NCBI GenBank assembly: GCA_963702105.1
Contig: OY969712.1
Span: 2,542,001 to 2,606,000 of the forward strand
Source: ZC4RG20 sp963702105
GTDB taxonomy: Bacteria > Pseudomonadota > Gammaproteobacteria > Steroidobacterales > Rariloculaceae
Length of the DNA stretch: 64,000 nt
Reading direction: 5' to 3'
The notes under the pieces were generated by a model, which was given only the letters and a program-made list of their open reading frames with translations, did no database searches and was not told the DNA's origin. Position 1 is the first letter of the stretch. Each line of letters begins with the position of its first letter. The position numbers and the translations under genes are program-made. This document shows, piece after piece, positions 44,562-53,611 of this stretch.

Positions 44562-46004
44562 ATGGTCTCATGGTTTCGCCTGCCCCGTCGCCGGGGATGG
44601 ACCGCCATGGTGGCCGCGGCCGCCGCCGCGGCGCTATTGGCCGCGGCCGGCGCCGGTGCCCAGAGCGGCGAAGGCCCCCAGCGCGGCGCCGGTGCCGAGA
44701 GCGGTGAAGGCGCAGGATCGCCTCGACCGCCGCCCGCGCCGGGCCGTCCGGCCGTCCTGCTGCTCTCGCTGCAGGACGCGATCGGGCCCGCGACGGCCGA
44801 CTACGTCGTGCGCGGTATCTCCCGGGCCGAGAGCGAAAGCGACGCGCTCGTCGTGCTCGCGCTCGATACGCCGGGCGGCCTCGATACGGCCATGCGGCGG
44901 ATCATTCAGGCCATTCTGACCTCGTCGGTCCCGGTCGCGACCTTCGTCTATCCGCCCGGCGCGCGGGCCGCGAGCGCCGGGACGTACATACTTTATGCGA
45001 GCCACGTCGCCGCGATGGCGCCTGCGACGAACGTCGGCGCCGCCACTCCCGTCCAGCTCGCCGGCGGGGCGGTCCCCGCGGGCCGCGATTCGGGCTCGCC
45101 CGAGCCGCGCTCGACCGAGGAGCGCAAAGTCGTCAACGACGCTGCGGCCTACATCCGGAGCCTGGCCGAAAGGCGCGGCCGCAACGCCGAATGGGCGGAG
45201 CAGGCCGTGCGCTCGGCCGCGAGTCTCACGGCGCAAGCGGCCCTCGAGAAGCACGTCATCAACGTCGTGGCCGAGGACGTTCCGAGCCTGCTGCGCAAGA
45301 TCGACGGCATGACCGTCTCCCTGCCGGACGGCCCTGCGACACTGCATACGCAGGGCGCCGTCGTCCGTCGCTTCGATCCGAACTGGCGAACGCGCCTGCT
45401 CGCCGTCCTAAGCAACCCGACGATCGCGTACATCCTGCTGCTCCTCGGTCTCTATGGGCTGCTGCTCGAAGGCCTGCACCCCGGCGGCGTGCTCCCCGGC
45501 GTGCTCGGCGGCATTGCGCTGCTGCTCGCGCTGTTCGCGTTTCAGATCCTGCCCGTCAATTACGCGGGCCTCGGCCTCATCGTGCTCGGCGTCGTGCTCA
45601 TGATCGCCGAAGCCTTCGTGCCGAGCTTCGGCGCGCTCGGCTTCGGGGGCATCGCCGCGTTCGTCCTGGGCTCGGTGATCCTCATGGACAAGAACGTGCC
45701 CGGCTACGAGATCTCGCGCTCATTGATCGTCGCGCTTGCGAGCGCCGGCGGCCTTGCCGTGCTCGGCACCGCCTGGCTCGCAGTGCGCGCAAGGCGCCGG
45801 CCGATCGTGAGCGGCGCCGAAGAGCTCACGCACGAGCCCGCCTCGGCGCTCGAAAACTTCGACACCGAGGGCGCGGTCTGGATACACGGGGAGCGCTGGC
45901 GCGCGCGAACGAGCGTGCCGGTCCTCAAGGGCCAGAAGCTTCGCGTCACGCGGGTCGAGGGTCTCCTGCTGCACGTCGAGCCCGCGGACGCCAACGCACC
46001 GTGA
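44562..46004 (+). CDS. NfeD-family membrane serine protease
   Basis: A 480-residue membrane protein of the long NfeD (NfeD1b) type. After a signal segment and a Gly/Pro/Ala linker, a ClpP-like protease domain spans about residues 65-240, with DTPGGLDTAMRRI, GARAASAGTYIL (nucleophile Ser) and SLTAQAALEKHVINVVA. Three or four helices follow (YILLLLGLYGLLLEG, LLLALFAFQILPVNY, LGLIVLGVVLMIAEAF), then a soluble OB-fold (TEGAVWIHGERWRAR). Family members cleave the C-terminus of partner slipins, and a slipin gene is next. The start ATG 44562 follows a short GGGGTATGATCC leader. Confidence 0.88.
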   Translation: MVSWFRLPRRRGWTAMVAAAAAAALLAAAGAGAQSGEGPQRGAGAESGEGAGSPRPPPAPGRPAVLLLSLQDAIGPATADYVVRGISRAESESDALVVLALDTPGGLDTAMRRIIQAILTSSVPVATFVYPPGARAASAGTYILYASHVAAMAPATNVGAATPVQLAGGAVPAGRDSGSPEPRSTEERKVVNDAAAYIRSLAERRGRNAEWAEQAVRSAASLTAQAALEKHVINVVAEDVPSLLRKIDGMTVSLPDGPATLHTQGAVVRRFDPNWRTRLLAVLSNPTIAYILLLLGLYGLLLEGLHPGGVLPGVLGGIALLLALFAFQILPVNYAGLGLIVLGVVLMIAEAFVPSFGALGFGGIAAFVLGSVILMDKNVPGYEISRSLIVALASAGGLAVLGTAWLAVRARRRPIVSGAEELTHEPASALENFDTEGAVWIHGERWRARTSVPVLKGQKLRVTRVEGLLLHVEPADANAP

Positions 46005-46107
46005 GGATCGGCTCGGCGCCGGGCCGCTCGGAGCGGCCTCGAGCCGCGGCGGCGGGTCGCGCTCGCGCACGCAAAGAGCGTTTCGGATAACGACAAGGTA
46101 AGAGGTT

Positions 46108-46860
46108 ATGGTGGGAATCGAAGTACCGATCATCTTGGGGGGCATTGTCGTTCTGCTTCTGTTCAGCTCGATCCGCGTCATGCCCGAGTTTCAGCGCGCC
46201 GTGGTGTTCCAGCTCGGCCGCTTCTGGAAGGTCAAAGGGCCGGGCCTCGTTCTCGTGATCCCCGGCATCCAGCGAGTCGTGCGTGTGGACCTGCGGACCG
46301 TCGTGATGGACGTGCCCACGCAGGACGTCATCTCGCGCGACAACGTATCCGTCAAGGTCAGCGCCGTAATCTACTTCCGGGTCGTCGATCCCGAGCGCGC
46401 GATCATTCAGATCGAGAACCGCGTCGAGGCCACGAGTCAGCTCGCGCAGACGACGCTGCGCTCCGTCCTCGGTCAACACGACCTCGACGACATGCTCGCC
46501 GAGCGCGACAAGCTCAACGCCGACATACAGGCCATCCTCGATTCGGCGACGGAGGCCTGGGGCATCAAGGTCACGAACGTCGAGATCAAGGACGTGGACC
46601 TCGACGAGAGCATGGTGCGCGCGATCGCGGCACAGGCGGAAGCCGAACGGGCGCGGCGTGCCAAGGTCATCCGCGCCGAAGGCGAGTTCCAGGCCTCGAA
46701 GCGGCTCGCGGAGGCGGCTGCCATCCTGGCCGCGCAGCCCCAAGGCATGCAGCTGCGCTTCCTGCAGACCCTGACCGAAGTCTCCAACGAGCGCAACTCG
46801 CATACGATCGTGCTGCCGATTCCGATCGACCTCATCGGCCCGCTCGTGCGCAAGGAATAA
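46108..46860 (+). CDS. Slipin (SPFH/band 7, stomatin-like)
   Basis: A 250-residue membrane-anchored stomatin homologue. A single N-terminal helix (IILGGIVVLLLFSSI) is followed by the SPFH domain (FQRAVVFQLGRFWKV, PGLVLVIPGIQRVVRVDLR, TQDVISRDNVSVKV) and a coiled-coil (AEAERARRAKVIRAEGEFQ). It should form oligomeric rings in membrane microdomains. The pairing with NfeD upstream is the conserved slipin-NfeD operon. A half REP element begins on the base after its stop codon. Confidence 0.93.
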   Translation: MVGIEVPIILGGIVVLLLFSSIRVMPEFQRAVVFQLGRFWKVKGPGLVLVIPGIQRVVRVDLRTVVMDVPTQDVISRDNVSVKVSAVIYFRVVDPERAIIQIENRVEATSQLAQTTLRSVLGQHDLDDMLAERDKLNADIQAILDSATEAWGIKVTNVEIKDVDLDESMVRAIAAQAEAERARRAKVIRAEGEFQASKRLAEAAAILAAQPQGMQLRFLQTLTEVSNERNSHTIVLPIPIDLIGPLVRKE

Positions 46861-46880
46861 GAAGGGGTCGGAGCCCTTTT
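46861..46880. repeat. REP half-element D
   Basis: A single arm, GAAGGGGTCGGAGCCCTTTT, with one change (TCGGAG for TCAGAG), begins directly after the slipin stop. No inverted partner follows; 18 bases on, the convergent hrpA gene ends. It is either a solo REP or a decayed REPIN. Confidence 0.75.
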
Positions 46881-46898
46881 CCCCGCGCCGTCGTGCCG

Positions 46899-49800
46899 TC
46901 ACGCCAGCGCGCGCCGCCAGGCCTCCTCGAGCCGCTTCGCCGAGACGGGGCGCCGCGTCCCGAGCGCCTGCGCGAACAGCGAAACCCTGAGCTCCTCGAG
47001 CAGCCAGCGGTACTCGACGATGGCCGGGGGCCAGGGCCAATTCGGCGGCTGGCGGCTGCACCAGGCCTCGAGCCGCTCGGCCGCGCGTTCCACCGCGGCC
47101 TGATGCTCGGCGTCCTTCGGCGCTGGCTGGCCGAGCTTCTCGAGCCGCAGCGCGGCGGCCCTGAGATAGCGCGGCAACTGCGCGCGCCATTCGGGCGGCG
47201 TCTGCGTCATGAAGTACGGATGAACGAGCCCTTCGAGTTGCGCGCCGATATCGTCGAGCGCGCGCTCGGGCGCCCCGCCGCGGCCCGCCTTCTCGAGCCG
47301 GCGCGCGAGCTCGCGGTACGGCGGCAGCACTTCGCGCAGCAGGACGACGAGGCGCAAGGCCGCCGGGACGAGGCCCGCCCGGCCCGCCTCGAGACACGCG
47401 GCGAAGGCCGCCGCCGTGCGCGGCGGCGGGTCGAGCGGAAAGGCCTCGTCGGCCGCCGCGCAAAGCACGTCGTCTACGAGCTCCTCGCCGGAGCCGATTC
47501 CATGGTAGGACAGCACGAGCGCCCGATCCTCGAGCACGCTGCGCCGCACGAGCTCGGCCTGCTGCGGCAGACTCTTGACCAGCAGTCGGCGCACGCCCGC
47601 CCGGTGCATCTGCGCGGCCGCCGGACCGGGCGGCAGCAGCTCGAGGTCCACGCGGCCTCGTGCGTCCACGAGCGCAGGATAGAGCGCGAGGCGCGCGGAG
47701 TACTCGCGGACGACGACGCTGTCCGGCAGCTCCGGCACGTCCCACCGCGTGAGGTTCGTGCGCTCCCACGGGCCGCCCCGCGCCTCCGCCTGCGCCGGCG
47801 TCTGCGCTTGGCCTTGGCCGCGCCGGTCACCGTGGATCTGCCCGGTACGGGTCCGCTTGCGGCTCGCGGCGACCGCGCCGAGATCGGCCGCGAAGCGCCT
47901 CTGCAGTGAGGGCAAGTCCCGCCCTGCGCCGATGACCACGCCATCGGCACCCACGACCTCGACGCGCAGACGGTACTCGACCGGTAGCGCGGCGGCCTCG
48001 AACGTGGGCGCGCGGACCTCGAGGCCGCGGCGCAGCGCAAGCGTCTCGGCCAACGCACCGGCGAGGCTCTCGCGGCCCCGGCGCGCTTCGAGATCGGGAA
48101 GCAGCTCCGCGACCGTGTCCGGCAGCGGCACGAGTCGGCGCCTCTGCTCCTTCGGCAGCGTTCGCAGCATCGCCGTGACCTTGGCGGCCAGCCAGCCCGG
48201 CACGAGCCACTCGAGCGGCTCGGGGCGCAGCGCGCCGAGCAGCGGCAGCGGCACGGTCAGCGTCAGCCCATCGCGCTCCGAGGCCGGATCGAAGACATAG
48301 GTCAACCGAACGTGGTGACCCGCGACCTCCATGTCGCGCGGATAGGCCGCTGCGTCGAACTCGCCCGGATCGCGCGTCGCGACGTCCTGCACGCCCATCT
48401 CGAGCGCCGCCTCGTTCTCGGGCCGCCGCGCCCAACGCCGCAGCGACGCGCGATCCACGATCTCGGCCGGCAGGCGGGCCGCATAGAACTGCTCGAAGGC
48501 GCGCGCGCCCGCGAACAGATCCCGCGAGCGCCGCCGAGCTTCCCACTCGAGCAGCTCGTCGCGCAGCCGACGATTGTGCTCGAGGAAGGGCAGCCGCTCG
48601 CCGAGATCGTCGGCCGCGAGCGCTTCGCGGATGAAGAGCTCGCGCGCTGCGGCGCGATCGACGCGGCCGAAGTCCACGCGCCGGTCGCGCGAAAGCACGA
48701 GGCCGTGCAGCGAGACGACCTCGAGGGCCGTGACGCGGCCCCGCCGCCGATCCCAGGCCGGCTCGCGATATTCGCGCTTGAGCAGATGCTCGGCCGCATC
48801 CATGACCCAGACAGGTTTGATCTGCGCGGCCGTGCGCAGGTACACCCGCTCCGTCGCGACACGCTCCGCGGCCACGATCCAGCGCGGCCGCCGCTTTGCG
48901 AGCCCGCTGCCCGGAAAGAGCGCCGCACGTGCTTGCTGCATGCCTGCGTAGGTGCCGCCGTCCGCGTTCTCGGCCACGAAGTCGACGAAGCCCGCGAGCA
49001 CGGCTCGGTGCACAGCCTCGTAGGTCGCCTCGCCGTGTCCGAGGCGCCAGCCGAGCCCGAGCGCGAGCTCCTTGAGCTGATGATGTACGTCGTCCCATTC
49101 ACGAAAGCGCGTCGGCGAAAGGAAATGAGCCGCGCACCATCTGCGGAACGACTTCTCGCCGCGCCGGCGCTCGGTCGAGTAGGCGCTCCACAGGTTGAGC
49201 CAAGTCACGAAGTCTGAGCGCGAGTCGTTGAATTCCGCCTGGCGCTCGCGTGCCGTGCCGAGCTGCTCGGCCGGCTGCTCGCGCGGGTCGATGACGCTGA
49301 GCGCGGCGGCGATGACGAGCCCCTCGCGCAGGGCTGCGCCACGCTCGGCCACCTGCAACAGGCGCGCGAGGCGCGGATCGAGCGGCAGCCGCGCCATCGT
49401 CGCGCCATCGGGTGTGAGACGGCGCTCCGCGTCCATGGCGCCGAGCAGGTGCAGCAGGCGGTACGCGTCGTTGACGGCGCGCGTCGGCGGAGGATCGATG
49501 AACGGAAACTCGTCCACGTGGCCGAGCCGCGAGGCCTCGAGCCGCAGAATCACGCCCGCGAGATCCGTGCGCAGAATCTCGGGCTCCATGAACTCCGGCC
49601 GCCCCTCGAAGTCGCGTTCCTCATAGAGCCTCACGCAGACGCCGGGCGCGAGCCGCCCGCAACGGCCCGCGCGCTGCACCGCGTTGGCCTTCGCGATCGG
49701 CTCGACGGCCAGCGACTGCATGCGGTGGCGCGGCGAGTAGCGGCTCACGCGCGCAAGGCCCGCGTCGACGACGAACCGAATACGCGGCACGGTCAACGAG

Positions 49801-50861
49801 GTCTCGGCGACGTTCGTGGCGAGCACGACGCGCGGCGCCGGACCCGGCTCGAACACGCGTTGCTGACGCGCGGCCGTGAGCCGCGCGTAAAGCGGCAGAA
49901 TCTCGAAACCCGGGGGCCCGGAGCTCTTGAGCTCGCGCTCCGCGTCGCGGATCCAACGCTCGCCGGGCAAAAAGACGAGCGCGTCGCGCGCCCGGCCGCC
50001 GCCGTGCTCGGCGAGGTCCACGGCCGCGAGCTCGCGGACCGCGGCCGTCACGGCCTGCGGCAGGTCCTCGTCTCTTCCGGGCGGCCGGTAACGCAGCTCG
50101 ACCGGGAAGCTGCGTCCCTCGATGCGCAGGATCGGCGCGCCGCCGAAGTGAGCCGCAAAACGCTCCGGATCGATCGTCGCCGAGGTCACGACGATCTTGA
50201 GATCGGGCCGCTCGGTCTCGAGCCGCTTCAGATAGCCCAGCAGAAAATCGATGTTGAGGCTGCGCTCGTGCGCCTCGTCGACGATGAGCGTGTCGTACCG
50301 GCGCAGGAAGCGATCGTGGCGGATTTCATTGAGCAGGATGCCGTCCGTCATGACCTTCACGAGCGAGCCCGGATCGGTCTCCTCCGTGAAGCGCACCTGA
50401 TAGCCGACGGCGCCGCCGAGCGGCACGCCGAGCTCCTCCGCGAGCCGCGTCGCGACGGCGCGCGCGGCGATCCGCCGCGGCTGCGTGTGGCCGATCGTCC
50501 CCAGGATGCCGCGCCCCGCCTCGAGACAGATCTTCGGTAACTGAGTCGTCTTGCCGCTGCCCGTGTCGCCGCAGACGACGATGACGCGGTGCGCCGCGAC
50601 GGCCGCAAGGATCTCCGGGCGCGCGCGCGAGACAGGCAAGGCGTCCGGATACTCGAGGCTGTAGCGCGCTGCGCGCCGCTTTGCGATCAGCGCCTCGGCT
50701 TCGGCAAGCCGCGCCTCGAGCTTACCGCGCAGGACCGAAGCCGGCTGCCCCGCGCGCTCACGCCGCGCGACGGCCGTGGACAGGCGCGAGAGGTCGGCCC
50801 GATCGGCCAGCGCGACGCCCGCGATCCGCGTCGCCAGGGAATCCTCGCCGGCCACGCTCAA
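46899..50861 (-). CDS. hrpA: ATP-dependent RNA helicase HrpA
   Basis: A DEAH-box helicase of 1320 residues, matching E. coli HrpA (about 1300), which rescues stalled ribosomes. It has Walker A GDTGSGKTTQ at 98-107, LIGHTQ-like TIGHTQPRRIAAR, DEAH in LIVDEAHERSLNID, SATID, and QRAGRCGR of motif VI, followed by the HA2, OB and long C-terminal domains (DUF3418 region). The open frame extends upstream, but the N-terminus LSVAGEDSLATRI fits the family. The start is TTG 50861, overlapping the stop of the histidine kinase (TTGA), or GTG 50855. Confidence 0.93.
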   Translation of the reverse strand: MSVAGEDSLATRIAGVALADRADLSRLSTAVARRERAGQPASVLRGKLEARLAEAEALIAKRRAARYSLEYPDALPVSRARPEILAAVAAHRVIVVCGDTGSGKTTQLPKICLEAGRGILGTIGHTQPRRIAARAVATRLAEELGVPLGGAVGYQVRFTEETDPGSLVKVMTDGILLNEIRHDRFLRRYDTLIVDEAHERSLNIDFLLGYLKRLETERPDLKIVVTSATIDPERFAAHFGGAPILRIEGRSFPVELRYRPPGRDEDLPQAVTAAVRELAAVDLAEHGGGRARDALVFLPGERWIRDAERELKSSGPPGFEILPLYARLTAARQQRVFEPGPAPRVVLATNVAETSLTVPRIRFVVDAGLARVSRYSPRHRMQSLAVEPIAKANAVQRAGRCGRLAPGVCVRLYEERDFEGRPEFMEPEILRTDLAGVILRLEASRLGHVDEFPFIDPPPTRAVNDAYRLLHLLGAMDAERRLTPDGATMARLPLDPRLARLLQVAERGAALREGLVIAAALSVIDPREQPAEQLGTARERQAEFNDSRSDFVTWLNLWSAYSTERRRGEKSFRRWCAAHFLSPTRFREWDDVHHQLKELALGLGWRLGHGEATYEAVHRAVLAGFVDFVAENADGGTYAGMQQARAALFPGSGLAKRRPRWIVAAERVATERVYLRTAAQIKPVWVMDAAEHLLKREYREPAWDRRRGRVTALEVVSLHGLVLSRDRRVDFGRVDRAAARELFIREALAADDLGERLPFLEHNRRLRDELLEWEARRRSRDLFAGARAFEQFYAARLPAEIVDRASLRRWARRPENEAALEMGVQDVATRDPGEFDAAAYPRDMEVAGHHVRLTYVFDPASERDGLTLTVPLPLLGALRPEPLEWLVPGWLAAKVTAMLRTLPKEQRRRLVPLPDTVAELLPDLEARRGRESLAGALAETLALRRGLEVRAPTFEAAALPVEYRLRVEVVGADGVVIGAGRDLPSLQRRFAADLGAVAASRKRTRTGQIHGDRRGQGQAQTPAQAEARGGPWERTNLTRWDVPELPDSVVVREYSARLALYPALVDARGRVDLELLPPGPAAAQMHRAGVRRLLVKSLPQQAELVRRSVLEDRALVLSYHGIGSGEELVDDVLCAAADEAFPLDPPPRTAAAFAACLEAGRAGLVPAALRLVVLLREVLPPYRELARRLEKAGRGGAPERALDDIGAQLEGLVHPYFMTQTPPEWRAQLPRYLRAAALRLEKLGQPAPKDAEHQAAVERAAERLEAWCSRQPPNWPWPPAIVEYRWLLEELRVSLFAQALGTRRPVSAKRLEEAWRRALA

Positions 50862-52330
50862 ACCGCGCCTTCCGACCGGGCCGCTTTGCCCCGTTCTCCT
50901 TCTGCGGCCCCCCCGGCGCCGCCGCGCGGACCGTCCACAGCGCTCGTCGGCTCCCCGCCCCCCGACTCCATGCCCGCCCGGCCGAGCGCGATGCGAACCT
51001 CGGCGCCGCCGAGCGAAGCGCGCCCAACGGCGAGAGACCCGCCGTAGAGCTCGACCGTCTCGCGCACGACCGCGAGCCCGATGCCCTGCCCCGGCACCGA
51101 CTCGTCGGCGCGCACGCCGCGCTCGAGCAGGCGCTGCGCTTCCCCGGGATCGATGCCGGGACCGTCGTCGCCGATCGCGATCGCGAGCCGCCCCGCACGC
51201 ATGCCGGCTTCGATTTCGACGCGTCCGCGGCAATATTTGTATGCGTTGTCGAGCAGGTTGCCGAGGAGCTCGGTCAGGTCTCCCGGATCGCCCTGAAAGA
51301 CCGCATCCTGGGCCACTCGGTGCCGGCAGGCGACGCGCTTGTCGCGGTATACCTTGTTCAATGTCTCGACGAGGTCTCCCACGATGGGCGCGACCGCAAC
51401 GGGCCCGACGCCGAGTCCCGTCGCCCCGCTCGCACGCGCGCGCCGCAGCTGATGGGAGACGCGCTGGTCCATGCGCGCGAGCTCGCGGCGCAGCGCCGCG
51501 GTCGTCTCACCCGCGGCCCGCGTCTCCGAGAGCAGCGTGCGCATGGCGGCGAGCGGCGTCTTGAGGCTGTGCGCGAGATCGTCCAGCGTGTTGCGGTAGC
51601 GCACGAGCCGCCGGTGCTCCGTCTCGATGAGCGCGTTGAGGTTGGCCGCGAGTCCCGTGAGCTCGGCCGGATAAGCGCCCGTCAGGCGGGTGCGGCGGCC
51701 GGCCTCGACCTCCCGCACCTGCCGCTCGAGCCTGCGCAGCGGCCCGAGCACCCAGCGCAGCAGGCCCGTGAGGACCGCCAGCATGACCGCCGTAATGCCG
51801 GCGAACCAGCCGATGAGGTTGCGCCGATATGCGCGCTCGCGCGCGTAGTACGGCTCGAGCGAGACGGCCACGCCGAAATCGTAAGAGCGCGGCGGAGCGC
51901 CGTTCAGGAACTCCCACGTGATGCCCATGACCAACGCCTCGAGCGGCGGAAAGCCCTTCGGATGCAGCGTCACGTAGCGCTGCGCATCGGGCGGCGGCAG
52001 CTCGCCGACGGCGAGCGCGCGGCCCAGCATCGACTTCGACTGCCACAGCGTGCGCCCATCCGCGTACCACAGCATGCCGTAGAGCCCGGAGTCGGCGACG
52101 CGAAACTGCGGATTGTCGAGCTCGGGCGGCATCGTGAGGTCGCCTTCGGGCGTCGGATCCGCGAGACCGATGAGGCCGAGCAGCTGCACCTGAAGCAGCT
52201 CGTGACGGGCGAGCTCCGTGCTGCGCCGGAACGAGATGTCGAGCCCCGCGATCGTGACGGCGAAGAGCACGATCAGCGCGACGCTGACCCAGAGCAGCAC
52301 GCGCGTGCGAAGGGAACGGACGAGCGCCAC
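50858..52330 (-). CDS. PhoQ-like sensor histidine kinase
   Basis: A 490-residue membrane sensor. Helices at about 10-30 (VLLWVSVALIVLFAVTIAG) and 175-195 (GWFAGITAVMLAVLTGLL) bound a periplasmic domain with LHPKGFPPLEALVMGITWEF. HAMP follows, then the His box DDLAHSLKTPLAAMR with the phosphorylated His, the N box NLLDNAYKYCRG, and G boxes DDGPGIDPGE and GQGIGLAVVRE. The C-terminal tail is Gly-rich. GTG 52330 lies 3 bases after the regulator stop. It probably senses envelope or cation stress like PhoQ, by homology only. Confidence 0.9.
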   Translation of the reverse strand: MALVRSLRTRVLLWVSVALIVLFAVTIAGLDISFRRSTELARHELLQVQLLGLIGLADPTPEGDLTMPPELDNPQFRVADSGLYGMLWYADGRTLWQSKSMLGRALAVGELPPPDAQRYVTLHPKGFPPLEALVMGITWEFLNGAPPRSYDFGVAVSLEPYYARERAYRRNLIGWFAGITAVMLAVLTGLLRWVLGPLRRLERQVREVEAGRRTRLTGAYPAELTGLAANLNALIETEHRRLVRYRNTLDDLAHSLKTPLAAMRTLLSETRAAGETTAALRRELARMDQRVSHQLRRARASGATGLGVGPVAVAPIVGDLVETLNKVYRDKRVACRHRVAQDAVFQGDPGDLTELLGNLLDNAYKYCRGRVEIEAGMRAGRLAIAIGDDGPGIDPGEAQRLLERGVRADESVPGQGIGLAVVRETVELYGGSLAVGRASLGGAEVRIALGRAGMESGGGEPTSAVDGPRGGAGGAAEGERGKAARSEGAV

Positions 52331-52333
52331 CGG

Positions 52334-53044
52334 TCAGGCCGGCTGCGAGCCCGCGGCGTCTCCGGGAACCCCGCGCGGCAGCGTCAGGCGATAGCCGCGG
52401 CCGCGCAGGGTCTCGATGGGCTTGTGGACGCCGTCCGGATCGAGCTTGCGCCGCAGCCGCCCTATGAACACTTCGATGACGTTGCTGTCGCGCTCGAAGT
52501 CTTCGTCGTAGAGCGCCTCCGTGATCTGACTCTTCGAAACGACCTCGCCGGCGTGCAGCATGAGGTATTCGAGCAGCTTGTATTCGAAGCCCGTGAGCTC
52601 GAGCGGCCGGCCGTCGAGCGTGACCTGCTGGGCCCGCGTATCGAGCATGACGGGCCCGCAAACGAGCGTGGACTGGGCCCAGCCGCCGGCGCGGCGCATG
52701 AGCGCATCGACGCGCGCGAGCAGCTCCTCGACGTGGAACGGCTTGACGACGTAGTCGTCCGCGCCGAGTTTCAGCGCCTCGACCTTGTCCTGCCAGCGAT
52801 CGCGGGCCGTGAGCACGAGGATCGGCAGATCCTTGCCCTCGGCGCGCAGCGACCGGATCACCTCGGCCCCGGTAAGCTTCGGCAGGCCGAGATCGACGAT
52901 GGCGACGTCCACGGCGTACTCGCGCGCGAAGTACAGCCCTTCGGTTCCGTCCGCCGCGCGCTGCACGTGGTAGCCGGCGCGCTCGAGCTGGGCCGCGAGC
53001 GAGCGCGCCAAGGTCTCGTCGTCTTCTACGAGCAGCAGGCGCAT
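52334..53044 (-). CDS. PhoP-like OmpR-family response regulator
   Basis: A 236-residue transcription factor. The receiver has MRLLLVEDDETLARSL, phospho-acceptor Asp in AIVDLGLPKLTG, TARD and VKPFHVEELLARV. The winged-helix domain has LDGRPLELTGFEYKLLEYL, VIEVFIGRLRRKLDPDG and TLRGRGYRLTLP. The start ATG 53044 gives the family N-terminus. It is paired with the kinase gene 3 bases downstream and preceded by a PepSY gene, a common arrangement in which the PepSY product is part of the regulon. Confidence 0.93.
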   Translation of the reverse strand: MRLLLVEDDETLARSLAAQLERAGYHVQRAADGTEGLYFAREYAVDVAIVDLGLPKLTGAEVIRSLRAEGKDLPILVLTARDRWQDKVEALKLGADDYVVKPFHVEELLARVDALMRRAGGWAQSTLVCGPVMLDTRAQQVTLDGRPLELTGFEYKLLEYLMLHAGEVVSKSQITEALYDEDFERDSNVIEVFIGRLRRKLDPDGVHKPIETLRGRGYRLTLPRGVPGDAAGSQPA

Positions 53045-53066
53045 AGCGTATCCCGTGCCGAGCGGC

Positions 53067-53456
53067 TCACAGGAAGGCACCGGTCTCGGCGTCGATGCGC
53101 ACAGTGCGCACGCGGCCGTCCACGAGGAGGCGAATCTCGTAGATCGTGCGCCCGCCCTGCTTCACGGCTTCGGCCCGAACGACGCGCCCCTTGTAGCGGC
53201 GCTCGGCCAGGGCCGTCGCCTGCGCGAGCGTGAGACGCGCGTGCTGCGCTGCGTAGGCAGTCGGCGGGGAGGCGTAAAGAGGCTCGAAGGGCGAAACCCG
53301 CGCAGCATCGGCAGGAACGCCGACCCCCGGCCCGGGCGCGGGCTGCAGGACCCGAGCCGCCGCACCCGGGGCAACGGCGACCGAAAACGCCGCCGCACAG
53401 ACGAGCGCCAGGGCCGCGGATGCGGTGTGTCGATTTCGCAGGGCTGTTCGCTTCAC
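53067..53456 (-). CDS. Small exported PepSY-domain protein
   Basis: A 129-residue secreted protein. From GTG 53456 it reads MKRTALRNRHTASAALA, with a signal peptide through APGAAARV. The C-terminal PepSY domain spans about residues 70-129: RLTLAQATALAERRYKGRVV, GGRTIYEIRLLVDGRVRTV and RIDAETGAFL. PepSY proteins inhibit peptidases or sense in the periplasm. It heads the operon with the PhoP/PhoQ-like genes (22-base gap), so it may modulate the kinase or be controlled by it. Confidence 0.82.
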   Translation of the reverse strand: MKRTALRNRHTASAALALVCAAAFSVAVAPGAAARVLQPAPGPGVGVPADAARVSPFEPLYASPPTAYAAQHARLTLAQATALAERRYKGRVVRAEAVKQGGRTIYEIRLLVDGRVRTVRIDAETGAFL

Positions 53457-53611
53457 GCTCGGGTTCCGACTCGGATGGGCGCATGGGGATCGGGATTTCG
53501 ACCTGAAAGCTTGGATAGCGGCATCGGCTTCGTCAAGGCGTCGGCGCGGACGCCGTACCGCGCCCGCGCCGAGCCTTTTGTAACGCATGCTTCGAAAAGG
53601 GGTCCGATGCA

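Noticed and set aside
53594..53609. AAAAGGGGTCCGATGC resembles the start of the REP arm.
   Set aside because: It matches for only ten bases and lacks the AGAGCCC core and any inverted partner.
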